Source of the DNA: a virus
Strand: one strand, 5' to 3'
DNA length: 64,000 nucleotides
IMG/VR virus record: IMGVR_UViG_3300046501_000460
Span: 23,575 to 87,574 of that record
Part shown: positions 46,567 through 53,732 of the stretch, piece by piece
Layout: the number at the start of each line of letters is the position of its first letter
How positions within the stretch are numbered: the first letter of the stretch is position 1
Notes under the pieces: generated by a model
The model's input: only the letters and a program-made list of their open reading frames with translations
Database searches by the model: none
What the model was told of the DNA's origin: nothing
Made by a program: the position numbers and the translations under genes

Positions 46567-47360
46567 AACAGTCTGCCAAATGTCCGAGCGAACTCGTACG
46601 GGCATTTGGCATTCTTGCGCAGGTTGCAGGGTCCGCAGGCGATGACGAGGTTAGAGACGGCGTGCTTTCCACCTTTCGACAGCGGGACGTAGTGGTCGAC
46701 GTGGTATCCGGCAGTGCAGGGAATGCCGCACCAGTGGCATACCTTCGGTGCGGCGGCGACCCAGGCCGCAACAGCAGCCGTCGAATCGCCTCCAGCTTCC
46801 TGGGCGCGCCGGCGGGCTTTGTAGGTCATCGAGATGACTCTGCGCTTTTCAGGGTTCTCCGCAGCCCATCTCTTAGCGCGAGCTAGTGCCGCCTGACGGG
46901 CGGCAGTATTTGAGGCGTAGGCCGCGGTTATTCTGCTTTTGTTGGCTAATTCCCACTGTCGCTTCGATTTCTTTCTGGTCGGATCGGTCTGAGCAGCGAG
47001 TGTGCAATTTACGCACTGCCCATTGCTCGCGTACCGGACACTGCCCAGGCAGGTAGAGCAAACACTGCCAACAAACCGAACAGCACCGGTTAGCTTAGCT
47101 TTTTGCCTCTCTGTAAGTGGTTTGGGCGGTTTTGGTGGTAGAAGGGCGGCCTTTTCAGCCCGGAGCGAATTTGCTCTGGCTTTCTGTTCCGGAGTACGAT
47201 TCTTGCTGCGGAACTTCAAGCACTCTGCACAGCTGCCGGTAGTCACATAGCGACTGGATATGTGGCCTTTCGGGCAGGGATTTCCGGTGAAATACTGAGA
47301 AGCCCCTGCGACCTTCGCCGCGCTTCTGGCTTCACGATTTCGCAAACGTTCAGTAGTCAC
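46563..47360 (-). CDS. HNH endonuclease with N-terminal zinc ribbons
   Basis: 265 aa. N-terminal ribbon YFTGNPCPKGHISSRYVTTG with SCAECLKF, a second pair CSTCLGSVRYASNGQCVNC, a long basic helical part, and a C-terminal HNH (CHWCGIPCTAGYHVDHYVPL, then KGGKHAVSNLVIACGPCNLR). The first ribbon resembles that of 24540-25148, suggesting common origin. It sits at the promoter-distal end of the minus-strand late operon, overlapping the phosphoesterase stop by 4 bases. Probably a selfish endonuclease. Confidence 0.87.
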   Translation of the reverse strand: MTTERLRNREARSAAKVAGASQYFTGNPCPKGHISSRYVTTGSCAECLKFRSKNRTPEQKARANSLRAEKAALLPPKPPKPLTERQKAKLTGAVRFVGSVCSTCLGSVRYASNGQCVNCTLAAQTDPTRKKSKRQWELANKSRITAAYASNTAARQAALARAKRWAAENPEKRRVISMTYKARRRAQEAGGDSTAAVAAWVAAAPKVCHWCGIPCTAGYHVDHYVPLSKGGKHAVSNLVIACGPCNLRKNAKCPYEFARTFGRLF

Positions 47361-48121
47361 TTTTTGTACTTTTCTTTTACGTCGCTCAGCGGAATAAAGT
47401 GCTCGTCAAACTGCCCGTTTTTGACGTTCCTCATCATCAGCAGACCGTGCCAATGTTTATTGCCCTGCGGGCCCAGATATTCTTCCTGTGCCTCGTAGCA
47501 GCTGCCGGCGATTACTGCTGTAATCTGCCTGCCGTCGGCGCAAAAGGCGGTCGCCATTTGGCGACCTTGTTGATGACCTGCCACCATGCTCATATGCCGC
47601 TTATTCAGCATAGCCTGGGCAGATGATGCCGGTCGGCCCATTGTACCGGAAACGAAATAATGGCTGAAACAAACCCCCTCGATTACAACAACCTCGAGGA
47701 AGGGGTACACCTCCCAACCGTAGTCGGAATATCTCAAATCCTCGGTAGAGATCGCCCCAGCGAGAAAAGGCTCACCCTGGATCGCACGATTAATGCGATT
47801 CTCGTGATTGCCCAAGGTCATCACCAGCCTCGGCCTGTAGATAGCGTGCTTGCTAGATAAGCGGCGCAGGTTGTACTCCCGCAGCGGCCCAAGCAGTGCT
47901 TCCATCGCCTGGTGCGTGGCCTCGACGTCGGCCCGGTAGCGGCGACCCTCAAAAGACAGCTTGCCGCGGTCGTAGCTGCTAAGTGACGGGACATCAGAGA
48001 AATCGCCAGCATGAACTACCACATCAGGCTTTTCGGCCACGATCATGCGACCGATACAGCGCAGGAATTCAAAATCCTGACCAGGCTTCACCTGCGTGTC
48101 CGGGATAAAGAGGATGTTCAT
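47357..48121 (-). CDS. Metallophosphoesterase
   Basis: 254 aa. Motifs: FIPDTQVKPG (D-x-Q in place of D-x-H), VVVHAGDFSDVPSLS (GD-x-x-D), VMTLGNHENRI (GNHE) and HYFVSGTMGRPAS with later GHQQGRQM. This matches calcineurin-type phosphoesterases common in phages. Substrate unknown; these may act on nucleotides, RNA or phosphoproteins. It lies at the end of the lysis module with directly adjacent start and stop codons. Confidence 0.85.
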   Translation of the reverse strand: MNILFIPDTQVKPGQDFEFLRCIGRMIVAEKPDVVVHAGDFSDVPSLSSYDRGKLSFEGRRYRADVEATHQAMEALLGPLREYNLRRLSSKHAIYRPRLVMTLGNHENRINRAIQGEPFLAGAISTEDLRYSDYGWEVYPFLEVVVIEGVCFSHYFVSGTMGRPASSAQAMLNKRHMSMVAGHQQGRQMATAFCADGRQITAVIAGSCYEAQEEYLGPQGNKHWHGLLMMRNVKNGQFDEHFIPLSDVKEKYKK

Positions 48122-48259
48122 TCAGTCGTCCGGAAAAGTGATGTGACCGTCGAACACGGTCCCGATCAGGATTGGCACCACCTCGATGGTGCCGTCCTCC
48201 TGGATCTGCGGCTCAAGGACGTACAGCTCCAGCGCGATACCAGTCTCCTGGCTTGCCAT
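48122..48259 (-). CDS. Small acidic protein between spanin and phosphoesterase
   Basis: 45 aa, ATG at 48257-48259 (inside the 3' end of the spanin gene), TGA at 48122-48124 directly before the phosphoesterase ATG. MASQETGIALELYVLEPQIQ and EVVPILIGTVFDGHITF: strand-rich. Adjacent stop and start and upstream GGAGACC support translation. Function unknown. Confidence 0.6.
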   Translation of the reverse strand: MASQETGIALELYVLEPQIQEDGTIEVVPILIGTVFDGHITFPDD

Positions 48260-48752
48260 TGAAGGTCTCCTGCTGGCGCGCGTAGAATTCGCGCCAGCCT
48301 AGTGCTTGCTCGCGCCAGACGCGGCAGCTTGCGGCGTTGTGGATTTCTGCGGCGGCAAGGTCAGTAAAACGAATTCCGGAGGGTTCTCCGTCAGCGTCGC
48401 TGGCGGGTCCAGCAGGATCGCCAGACCACCCGGCGACGGCGACGCGCACGAAGCCAACAGGAACAGCAAACTCAGCATCCACGCGAGGTGGAATGAAACG
48501 TGGGATGTCAGCTTCAACGGTTTTCTCCTGGACGTAGATCTTCTGGATGCGGTCCTTGTAGACGGTCTGGACCTGCGTCACCGTCTGCACCTCGTGCTTG
48601 ACGATGGTGACGACCTTGGCGGCCTTGGCGGCCTGCACGGCCGTCTCGTGGCGCGCCTCGTGCAGGGCTCCGGCGGCGTAGCTGGCGGCCGACAGCGCGG
48701 CGATGGCGCCCCAACGGGCCCAAGCCGGCACGACCATCGACAGGATGCTCAC
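48213..48752 (-). CDS. Rz-like inner-membrane spanin subunit
   Basis: 179 aa from GTG 48752, overlapping the stop of the upstream small gene (an alternative GTG is at 48761). N-terminal membrane segment (AWARWGAIAALSAASYAAG) then a long coiled coil (AAKAAKVVTIVKHEVQTVTQ, VYKDRIQKIYVQEKTVEAD) and a C-terminal helical region (CRVWREQALGWREFYARQQE). This is the i-spanin layout. A smaller lipoprotein gene is nested in another frame (48299-48517), as in lambda Rz/Rz1. The pair fuses inner and outer membranes at lysis. Confidence 0.85.
   Translation of the reverse strand: MSILSMVVPAWARWGAIAALSAASYAAGALHEARHETAVQAAKAAKVVTIVKHEVQTVTQVQTVYKDRIQKIYVQEKTVEADIPRFIPPRVDAEFAVPVGFVRVAVAGWSGDPAGPASDADGEPSGIRFTDLAAAEIHNAASCRVWREQALGWREFYARQQETFNGKPGDWYRAGAVRP
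48299..48517 (-). CDS. Rz1-like outer-membrane lipoprotein spanin, nested in Rz
   Basis: 72 aa, wholly inside the Rz-like gene in a different frame. A signal sequence (FHLAWMLSLLFLLASCAS) ends in the lipobox LASC, so the mature lipoprotein would start at Cys24 and be Pro-rich (SPGGLAILLDPPATL, NPPEFVLLTLPPQ), which is typical of Rz1. Partner to the i-spanin above; expressed from within the same mRNA. Confidence 0.85.
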   Translation of the reverse strand: MKLTSHVSFHLAWMLSLLFLLASCASPSPGGLAILLDPPATLTENPPEFVLLTLPPQKSTTPQAAASGASKH

Positions 48753-48841
48753 AGCACCCACCAGAAAACGGCAGCGGCGATGGCGCCGGCGGCAGCCAGC
48801 CCGATGTGAGCGCCGATCATGAAACAGGCGAAGAGGCTCAT
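48749..48841 (-). CDS. Small hydrophobic peptide in the lysis cassette
   Basis: 30 aa, ATG 48839-48841 overlapping the endolysin stop, TGA 48749-48751 overlapping the spanin start. MSLFACFMIGAHIGLAAAGA and AVFWWVL make it a single-span membrane peptide. It could be a holin-like or antiholin-like helper, inferred from position only. Confidence 0.6.
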   Translation of the reverse strand: MSLFACFMIGAHIGLAAAGAIAAAVFWWVL

Positions 48842-49479
48842 GCGATCTCCTTGATGGTCGCGACCGTCAAGTCGAGCCGGGACTGCAGCCCGAGGTCGCC
48901 GCCGTTCACGCGCTGGCTGACCAGTGCGTACTGGCCGCGATTGGATAGTTCGCTCAGGCCGTTGGTCTGCCAGAACCAGGCGAAGGCCATGAGGCCAATC
49001 TCCAGCTGTGCGACCTGATCCGGGCTCGCCGCAAGGTCGAGGCCCAGCGCCTTGCCGCACAGCCGGTAATTGCTGGCACCAGTCAGCTGGCCCGGGCCGC
49101 GGCCGCGAAAGCGCCAGCCATCGCCCGACTCGACCGAGCCGTTGCCCATCCGGTTGGCGTACGCCACGTTGGCGATCATCTGCTGGTTGGCCGGCTTCCC
49201 CAGGCTATCGATGCGGCCGTACATGGCTGCCTGCTCGGGCGTGAAGCGCTTCGGCCAGATCTTCCGCAGTGCATCAGCCGTGTAATTCAGGTTCTCGACC
49301 ATGCGCGTAAAGCCGAGCGACTCGTGCAGCGCCTGGGCGATGAAGCTGCCCTGGTCCTGCAGCGTCTCAATCCCGAAACGGGGCATGATCTTGTTCAGTG
49401 CGGCGGCCGCGTCGATGGCGGTCGCCGGGCCGATGGTTCGGATGATGCGCTTGAGCGCTTCAGGCGTTACCGGCTTCAT
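48838..49479 (-). CDS. Endolysin, chitinase-like glycoside hydrolase family 19 fold
   Basis: 213 aa. FIAQALHESLGFTRMVENLN (catalytic Glu in HES), YTADALRKIWPKRFT, ANRMGNGSVESGDGWRFRGR, GPGQLTGASNY and LMAFAWFWQTNGLSEL are the conserved features of GH19-type phage lysins that cut peptidoglycan glycan strands. No signal peptide is visible, so release needs a holin. Followed by spanins and preceded by holin-like genes. Confidence 0.92.
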   Translation of the reverse strand: MKPVTPEALKRIIRTIGPATAIDAAAALNKIMPRFGIETLQDQGSFIAQALHESLGFTRMVENLNYTADALRKIWPKRFTPEQAAMYGRIDSLGKPANQQMIANVAYANRMGNGSVESGDGWRFRGRGPGQLTGASNYRLCGKALGLDLAASPDQVAQLEIGLMAFAWFWQTNGLSELSNRGQYALVSQRVNGGDLGLQSRLDLTVATIKEIA

Positions 49480-49723
49480 TGCTGGCTTTCAGCAGGCGGT
49501 AGCGCACGGCGACGCTCAGCACGATGCTGGTAATGACGACAGCGGCGCCCATGGCTTTGTAGATGTTGTCCGGCAGGTACTCCCGCAGCGCCGGCAGCTG
49601 CGCGGCGACGGCGCCCTTGATCTCGGCGGCGAACGGCAGAGCCGCCAGCAGGGTCACCTTGACCCACGTGAGCGCCTTCTTGGCCTCGGCCTTGACGGCA
49701 TCCTTGAAGTTACGGAGATTCAT
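49460..49723 (-). CDS. Holin-like membrane protein
   Basis: 87 aa. Two hydrophobic segments (VKVTLLAALPFAAEIKGAVA and MGAAVVITSIVLSVAVRY) with a charged N-terminus (FKDAVKAEAKKALTW) and a short polar C-terminus. This fits a phage holin, which makes inner-membrane lesions for endolysin release. Overlaps the endolysin start by 20 bases. Topology is predicted by eye. Confidence 0.65.
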   Translation of the reverse strand: MNLRNFKDAVKAEAKKALTWVKVTLLAALPFAAEIKGAVAAQLPALREYLPDNIYKAMGAAVVITSIVLSVAVRYRLLKASNEAGNA

Positions 49724-49964
49724 TTGATTCCTCCTTCTTGGCGCGGCGCCGCGCCAGCCAGTTCTGCACCGCCTGCGTTTCGTAAAGCCGAATGCAGGAC
49801 CATGCGAATGTCGTAATTGTTGTCAGTACCGTCATCACTTCAGGCAGCAGCCTGAACAGGCTGGCGACAAAGGTACCGACAACTGCCACATCAAGATGTG
49901 GCTTGACTGGTGCGATCGTTTCCCAGGCATGGAGCCAGGAGTGTTTGAGTTCTGCCAGGCTCAT
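49710..49964 (-). CDS. Second small membrane protein of the lysis cassette
   Basis: 84 aa from ATG 49964 (a TTG at 50009 would add fifteen residues). It has two hydrophobic parts (VAVVGTFVASLFRLLPEVMT, VLTTITTFAWSCIRL) and a basic tail (ARRRAKKEESNE). May be a holin or an antiholin that pairs with the next gene. Overlaps it by 14 bases. Confidence 0.6.
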   Translation of the reverse strand: MSLAELKHSWLHAWETIAPVKPHLDVAVVGTFVASLFRLLPEVMTVLTTITTFAWSCIRLYETQAVQNWLARRRAKKEESNESP

Positions 49965-50037
49965 GTATGTCCCAAAGTTGATTAGAGGAATTTTATAGAT
50001 TGGCGACAATGCCGTCCAGCAATAACCATGCCTGTGG

Positions 50038-50571
50038 TTAATTTCCGACAGGAAACTTCAGGGTGAGCTCCGCGCATAGGTCGCCCGGCGACAGCGTGCG
50101 GTCGTGCTCGACCCACGCTGTCGGCGGCGTTAGGCCGGCACGCGCCATCAGCGCGGCGGCCATCTCATAGATTTGGATCGAACCGCCGGAGCAGACGACC
50201 ACCTTGCGCCAGTGGATGAAGGCCTTCACGCCAAGCAGGCTCTTCAGCCCGATCAGGACGAACGCGGCGAAGCCGTACGAGATCGGGCTGGCCAGCCAGT
50301 TGAAAGTCGCCTGCTCGATGCTGTCGCGCTCCAGTCCGGCCGGCGGCGCGAACACGTCGAACTTCCCAAGTTGTGACAGCGGATGCAGGGCGTTGCGCCC
50401 GCTGTTCAGGTCGGCCATGAACAGCCGGTCGTCCAGCCACACGGCCACACCGGTGTGCGTGTAGGGTGAATGGGTGAAGAGCGTCGTCAGGCGGCCCAGC
50501 AGACCGTGCACATCGCGCACGCCGATCAGGTCGCCAGTCTGGATTTTGCTGCGCGCGGTCTGGTAGTCCAT
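50038..50571 (-). CDS. Papain-like (YiiX/NlpC-P60 type) peptidase or hydrolase
   Basis: 177 aa from ATG 50571. Starts MDYQTARSKIQTGDLIGVRD, where GDLI is the hallmark of circularly permuted papain-like hydrolases. Likely catalytic His39 (YTHTGVAVW) and Cys127 (VVVCSGGSIQIYE). Such proteins are common between tail-tip and lysis genes, where they may cut peptidoglycan or modify the envelope during DNA entry. Ends in SPGDLCAELTLKF. Confidence 0.72.
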   Translation of the reverse strand: MDYQTARSKIQTGDLIGVRDVHGLLGRLTTLFTHSPYTHTGVAVWLDDRLFMADLNSGRNALHPLSQLGKFDVFAPPAGLERDSIEQATFNWLASPISYGFAAFVLIGLKSLLGVKAFIHWRKVVVCSGGSIQIYEMAAALMARAGLTPPTAWVEHDRTLSPGDLCAELTLKFPVGN

Positions 50572-50578
50572 AGTGCCC

Positions 50579-51895
50579 TCAGATGGATTCGACCTCGACG
50601 GTTGCCGAGGCGATGTTGAAGTAGGGGAGGGCCATGGCTGGCAGTTGCACCAGCTTGCCGTAGACCTGGTGATCGCGCTCGAGCGCAAGGTCCGTGTGCC
50701 CGGGGAACATGCTCACGAAGATCGGGTAGCGCAAACCGCTGGAGCGCAGGATCGACCACAACGTGGCGCGGTCGGCTGGCGCCAGCTTGGACAGTGGTAG
50801 GCTGATGCGACGGCTGATGGTCCCAGCATCGCTGATCAGGTCGCCGGCGTCGTTGCGCGCATTCTTGGTCGAGTCGACCGGCGTGGCGCTGGCGCCATAA
50901 TCGAAGTTGATCGCTGGCTCCCAGTACAGGCCCGCCACCAGCTGCGAGACCTCGATGTATCCGACAAGGTTGTTGGTGTCCGTGATGTCGATCGCAAGTC
51001 CTGTGGCCTGCTGCGACGCCGGGATCCAGTGGCGTGCGCATGCGCCACCACCGAACGCGTAAGCGCTGGCAGCCTGCGCCGCGGTAAAGCCGCGCAGTGA
51101 TACCGCCGGCGCCGGGCAGGCCAGCACAGCGCCGCTGTCGTAGCTGTAGGTCTGCCAGGTATCGATGTAGCCGGTCGGTCGTGTGGCCTGTGCGCCGGAG
51201 GTCGGGTAGTGGCTGCTGGCAGAAGCCCCTAGCTCAAGCTGCGCGCCCCATATGTAAAAGGTCTGCGGCGCCGCGGCCACTCCGACCCAGTACGTCCCAG
51301 AGGAGCCGGGCGTAAAGGTTCGGGAGATCCGCTGCAGCGTGGCGCTCGCTGCGATCGTGGAAGCGGACGATGGGACGGCGACGTTCGACGTCCCAAAGCC
51401 GATACTCACTGAACCCGACGAGGCGACCCAGCATGAGAACGTGTACGTCAGACCGGCGGTCAGGGCCACCGCGTAGCCCACGCCCGAATTGCCGGACGAT
51501 ACAACGACCTTGTCGACAGTCACGGTGCCATCTGGCGCCGTGTAGGTTGCGTCATTGGCTGTCACCGTCGCAGATCCGCCCCAGCGCGTACCCCAGTTCA
51601 CGTGGTCGAACTGCGAGGAGAACGGCAGAAGATTTGTGACGGCTATCTCGTTCGTCGTGCGCACGCGCAGCGTGGCGGTCGGCGACAGGTTGCAGAAGGG
51701 TAAAGCCACTGCCTGGATCGGCTCGGCAGCCGCCCACACGGCTCGGACCGAAGCAAAAGTCCCGGCGACGGCGCGCCACACATCCGACTTGCGCTGACTT
51801 TGCAGATTGGTCACGCCGAAGTTCACCGCGGTGTACAGTGAGCTCAGGGTGGCACGGTCGATCGCGTTGTCGTGGATGACGCGGAGGTTGGGCAT
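50579..51895 (-). CDS. Tail protein with carbohydrate-binding-module-like region
   Basis: 438 aa. The N-terminus MPNLRVIHDNAIDRATLSSL is typical of phage distal tail proteins. The region from about residue 90 (LLPFSSQFDHVNWGTRWGGS) to 240 resembles a carbohydrate-binding module, with TYTFSCWVASSGSVSIGF and YIWGAQLELGASAS. The rest has TDTNNLVGYIEVSQLVAGLY and RTFTPG-type strands, ending in TVEVESI. Likely part of the receptor-binding tail tip. An imperfect inverted repeat lies upstream (51904-51925). Confidence 0.72.
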   Translation of the reverse strand: MPNLRVIHDNAIDRATLSSLYTAVNFGVTNLQSQRKSDVWRAVAGTFASVRAVWAAAEPIQAVALPFCNLSPTATLRVRTTNEIAVTNLLPFSSQFDHVNWGTRWGGSATVTANDATYTAPDGTVTVDKVVVSSGNSGVGYAVALTAGLTYTFSCWVASSGSVSIGFGTSNVAVPSSASTIAASATLQRISRTFTPGSSGTYWVGVAAAPQTFYIWGAQLELGASASSHYPTSGAQATRPTGYIDTWQTYSYDSGAVLACPAPAVSLRGFTAAQAASAYAFGGGACARHWIPASQQATGLAIDITDTNNLVGYIEVSQLVAGLYWEPAINFDYGASATPVDSTKNARNDAGDLISDAGTISRRISLPLSKLAPADRATLWSILRSSGLRYPIFVSMFPGHTDLALERDHQVYGKLVQLPAMALPYFNIASATVEVESI

Positions 51896-51903
51896 GGTAG
51901 TTC

Positions 51904-51925
51904 CGGCAGGAAAAATTTCCTACCG
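51904..51925 (-). promoter_or_regulatory. Imperfect inverted repeat before a tail gene
   Basis: Arms CGGCAGGAAA and TTTCCTACCG with one mismatch and an AA centre, in the 56-base space before the gene starting at 51895. The palindromic core AGGAAA/TTTCCT may form a hairpin near the ribosome binding site or serve as a protein target. A role is not established. Confidence 0.4.
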
Positions 51926-51951
51926 AAAATACCACAAGCCGGGCTGTTTGG

Positions 51952-52638
51952 CTATGTCGGCGTCAGGCCCCAGTAGATCGCGTCGACGTCATCCACCGTA
52001 CCCGCTGCTGCCACCTGCTGCTTCAGCCACTGCGAGTACAGAAAATTGCTTTGGCCCTGATTTACCATCGCAGCGTAGAAGGCCTTCCAGTCGTCGAGAG
52101 TCTCGATCGGCACGAAGCTGTTGTCGGCCGCCTTCCATTTCCCGACCCAGCCCGGCGGAAAGTCACCCATCAGGGCTACGTAACCATTGACGCCGTCAAT
52201 GTCGCCGCGGCTGAGCGCATCGCAGGCGATCGCCTTGTCCGCGTAGGTGAACGACGACGTGTTCGCGGCAAGCCGTGCCCGGTTGATCTCGGCAAGCCTT
52301 CGCGCCTTCGCAACGTCCAGATCTAGGTCAGCACTGTCTTCTAGTGCGTCCTGAACATACTGACCGACAAACGGCTCGTAGTTTTTCATCGCCGAATAAA
52401 AGCCGGGCATGGTGCCGTTTCTGGGGTCCGTCTGAAGATCCGAAAATGGAATATTTACACGGTATTGGCAGATTGGGTCTTTAACCGACACCCGGATATC
52501 CTGGTTAGCGTAAAAGCCTACCCATATTTCCCAGCGCGGCACGGGCTCACCCGGAGAGCAGATACCCTCAATTCGAAGGACGCGAAAGTAATTGCCTTTC
52601 GCCCCATTTGCGGCCGTGTGTTCCATTATAAGCGCCAT
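51952..52638 (-). CDS. Tail-fibre-associated protein with DUF4376-like region
   Basis: 228 aa. C-terminal half: VAKARRLAEINRARLAANTS, FTYADKAIACDALSRGDIDG and FPPGWVGKWKAADNSFVPI match the DUF4376 domain found in phage tail fibre and assembly proteins. The N-terminal half (YFRVLRIEGICSPGEPVPRW) is beta-like. A probable chaperone or distal tail component, inferred from family. Next to two fibre genes. Confidence 0.7.
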   Translation of the reverse strand: MALIMEHTAANGAKGNYFRVLRIEGICSPGEPVPRWEIWVGFYANQDIRVSVKDPICQYRVNIPFSDLQTDPRNGTMPGFYSAMKNYEPFVGQYVQDALEDSADLDLDVAKARRLAEINRARLAANTSSFTYADKAIACDALSRGDIDGVNGYVALMGDFPPGWVGKWKAADNSFVPIETLDDWKAFYAAMVNQGQSNFLYSQWLKQQVAAAGTVDDVDAIYWGLTPT

Positions 52639-52647
52639 GCTATACCC

Positions 52648-53730
52648 TCAACTGGTGAAATTAAATGCCTGGGGAGAAAGTTGAGCAACGTCCACAACCA
52701 TCATCCCACCGCCCTGCTCGTTTCCGGACTGCGCATATTGCGTCGCGTTAGCGTCGTTTCGACCATTAACGGCCCCGTCGATTAGCTTTATCTGATAATA
52801 AATGGTCGACCCCTTGCGCTGGAAAACTCCAAGGTATCTTTCGTTTATGTATCCGGCCGGACTGACTGCACTCCAGGTCGCTTCATAGAATGGGGCGGCC
52901 ACTCCAGTCGTTGTCGGCAGTGCTAGCGCGTAACTCACAGCTGCGCCATTGTTCCCGTTAGTCTCGACCGTAGCGACATCCTTCACGGATACGTTCTCGG
53001 CAGACGAGTCGTATATCAGGGTTCCGGTGGCCCCGAAAAGCTGGATACCGAATGTGCCGCCACCGCTGATGGGCCCATCTAACGAGAATAGATGGACCGT
53101 CGGGACCTTGTGCTGGCTTGTTTGCGATACGCAATACACATACACATTCTCACCGCCTGACGGATTTGCGCTAAGAAAACCAGAGCAAGCGTACCAGGCG
53201 TCGTCACTCGTCGAATCTGGCAGATACAGCAGGGCGATTCGATTCGTGTTGTTTCTGGTAGTTGGGACTGTATAGGCTTTCTTAAACACAAATCCCGCCG
53301 GGCCGGTCACATAAGAAACGTTGCCCTGCGCGACAGCCTGCGGATTGGTGAGAGTGGCGACATATTGAGGGACCGGATATGTGTAATCTATCAGGGAGTC
53401 GCCAGAGTCGCCGGTAATGGAGACGCCGTAAGTACCTGATGGGGTTACTTTTCTAGCGAAAATCTGAACATACGTGGTCGTCTGAATAACGGCTTGGCTA
53501 TTGATAGCCCACGAAATTTTCGCATTACCCGCGCCATCGTTTGTAACCGTGATAATGTGCGTCCCGGTGCTGGATGCCACGAGGTAATAGAGATACCCGG
53601 CAGGGATGCTCGAATAGGTTTTACTCCCAGTCCCGCTAATGGAAAGCACCTCGATAAAAATCCCGGCCTTATTAGAGCCGTTCATTGCGACACTGCCGTC
53701 GGCTCGATATGTTTCAATCCCGAATGCCAT
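52648..53730 (-). CDS. Tail fibre-type protein, lower-GC than neighbours
   Basis: 360 aa. Starts MAFGIETYRADGSVAMNGSN; the remainder is Thr/Ser/Gly-rich beta structure (GTHIITVTNDGAGNAKISWA, GENVYVYCVSQTSQHKVP). The base composition is visibly less GC-rich than flanking genes, which is common for horizontally exchanged receptor-binding proteins. Begins 2 bases after the upstream fibre gene ends. Function by context. Confidence 0.68.
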   Translation of the reverse strand: MAFGIETYRADGSVAMNGSNKAGIFIEVLSISGTGSKTYSSIPAGYLYYLVASSTGTHIITVTNDGAGNAKISWAINSQAVIQTTTYVQIFARKVTPSGTYGVSITGDSGDSLIDYTYPVPQYVATLTNPQAVAQGNVSYVTGPAGFVFKKAYTVPTTRNNTNRIALLYLPDSTSDDAWYACSGFLSANPSGGENVYVYCVSQTSQHKVPTVHLFSLDGPISGGGTFGIQLFGATGTLIYDSSAENVSVKDVATVETNGNNGAAVSYALALPTTTGVAAPFYEATWSAVSPAGYINERYLGVFQRKGSTIYYQIKLIDGAVNGRNDANATQYAQSGNEQGGGMMVVDVAQLSPQAFNFTS

Positions 53731-53732
53731 AA

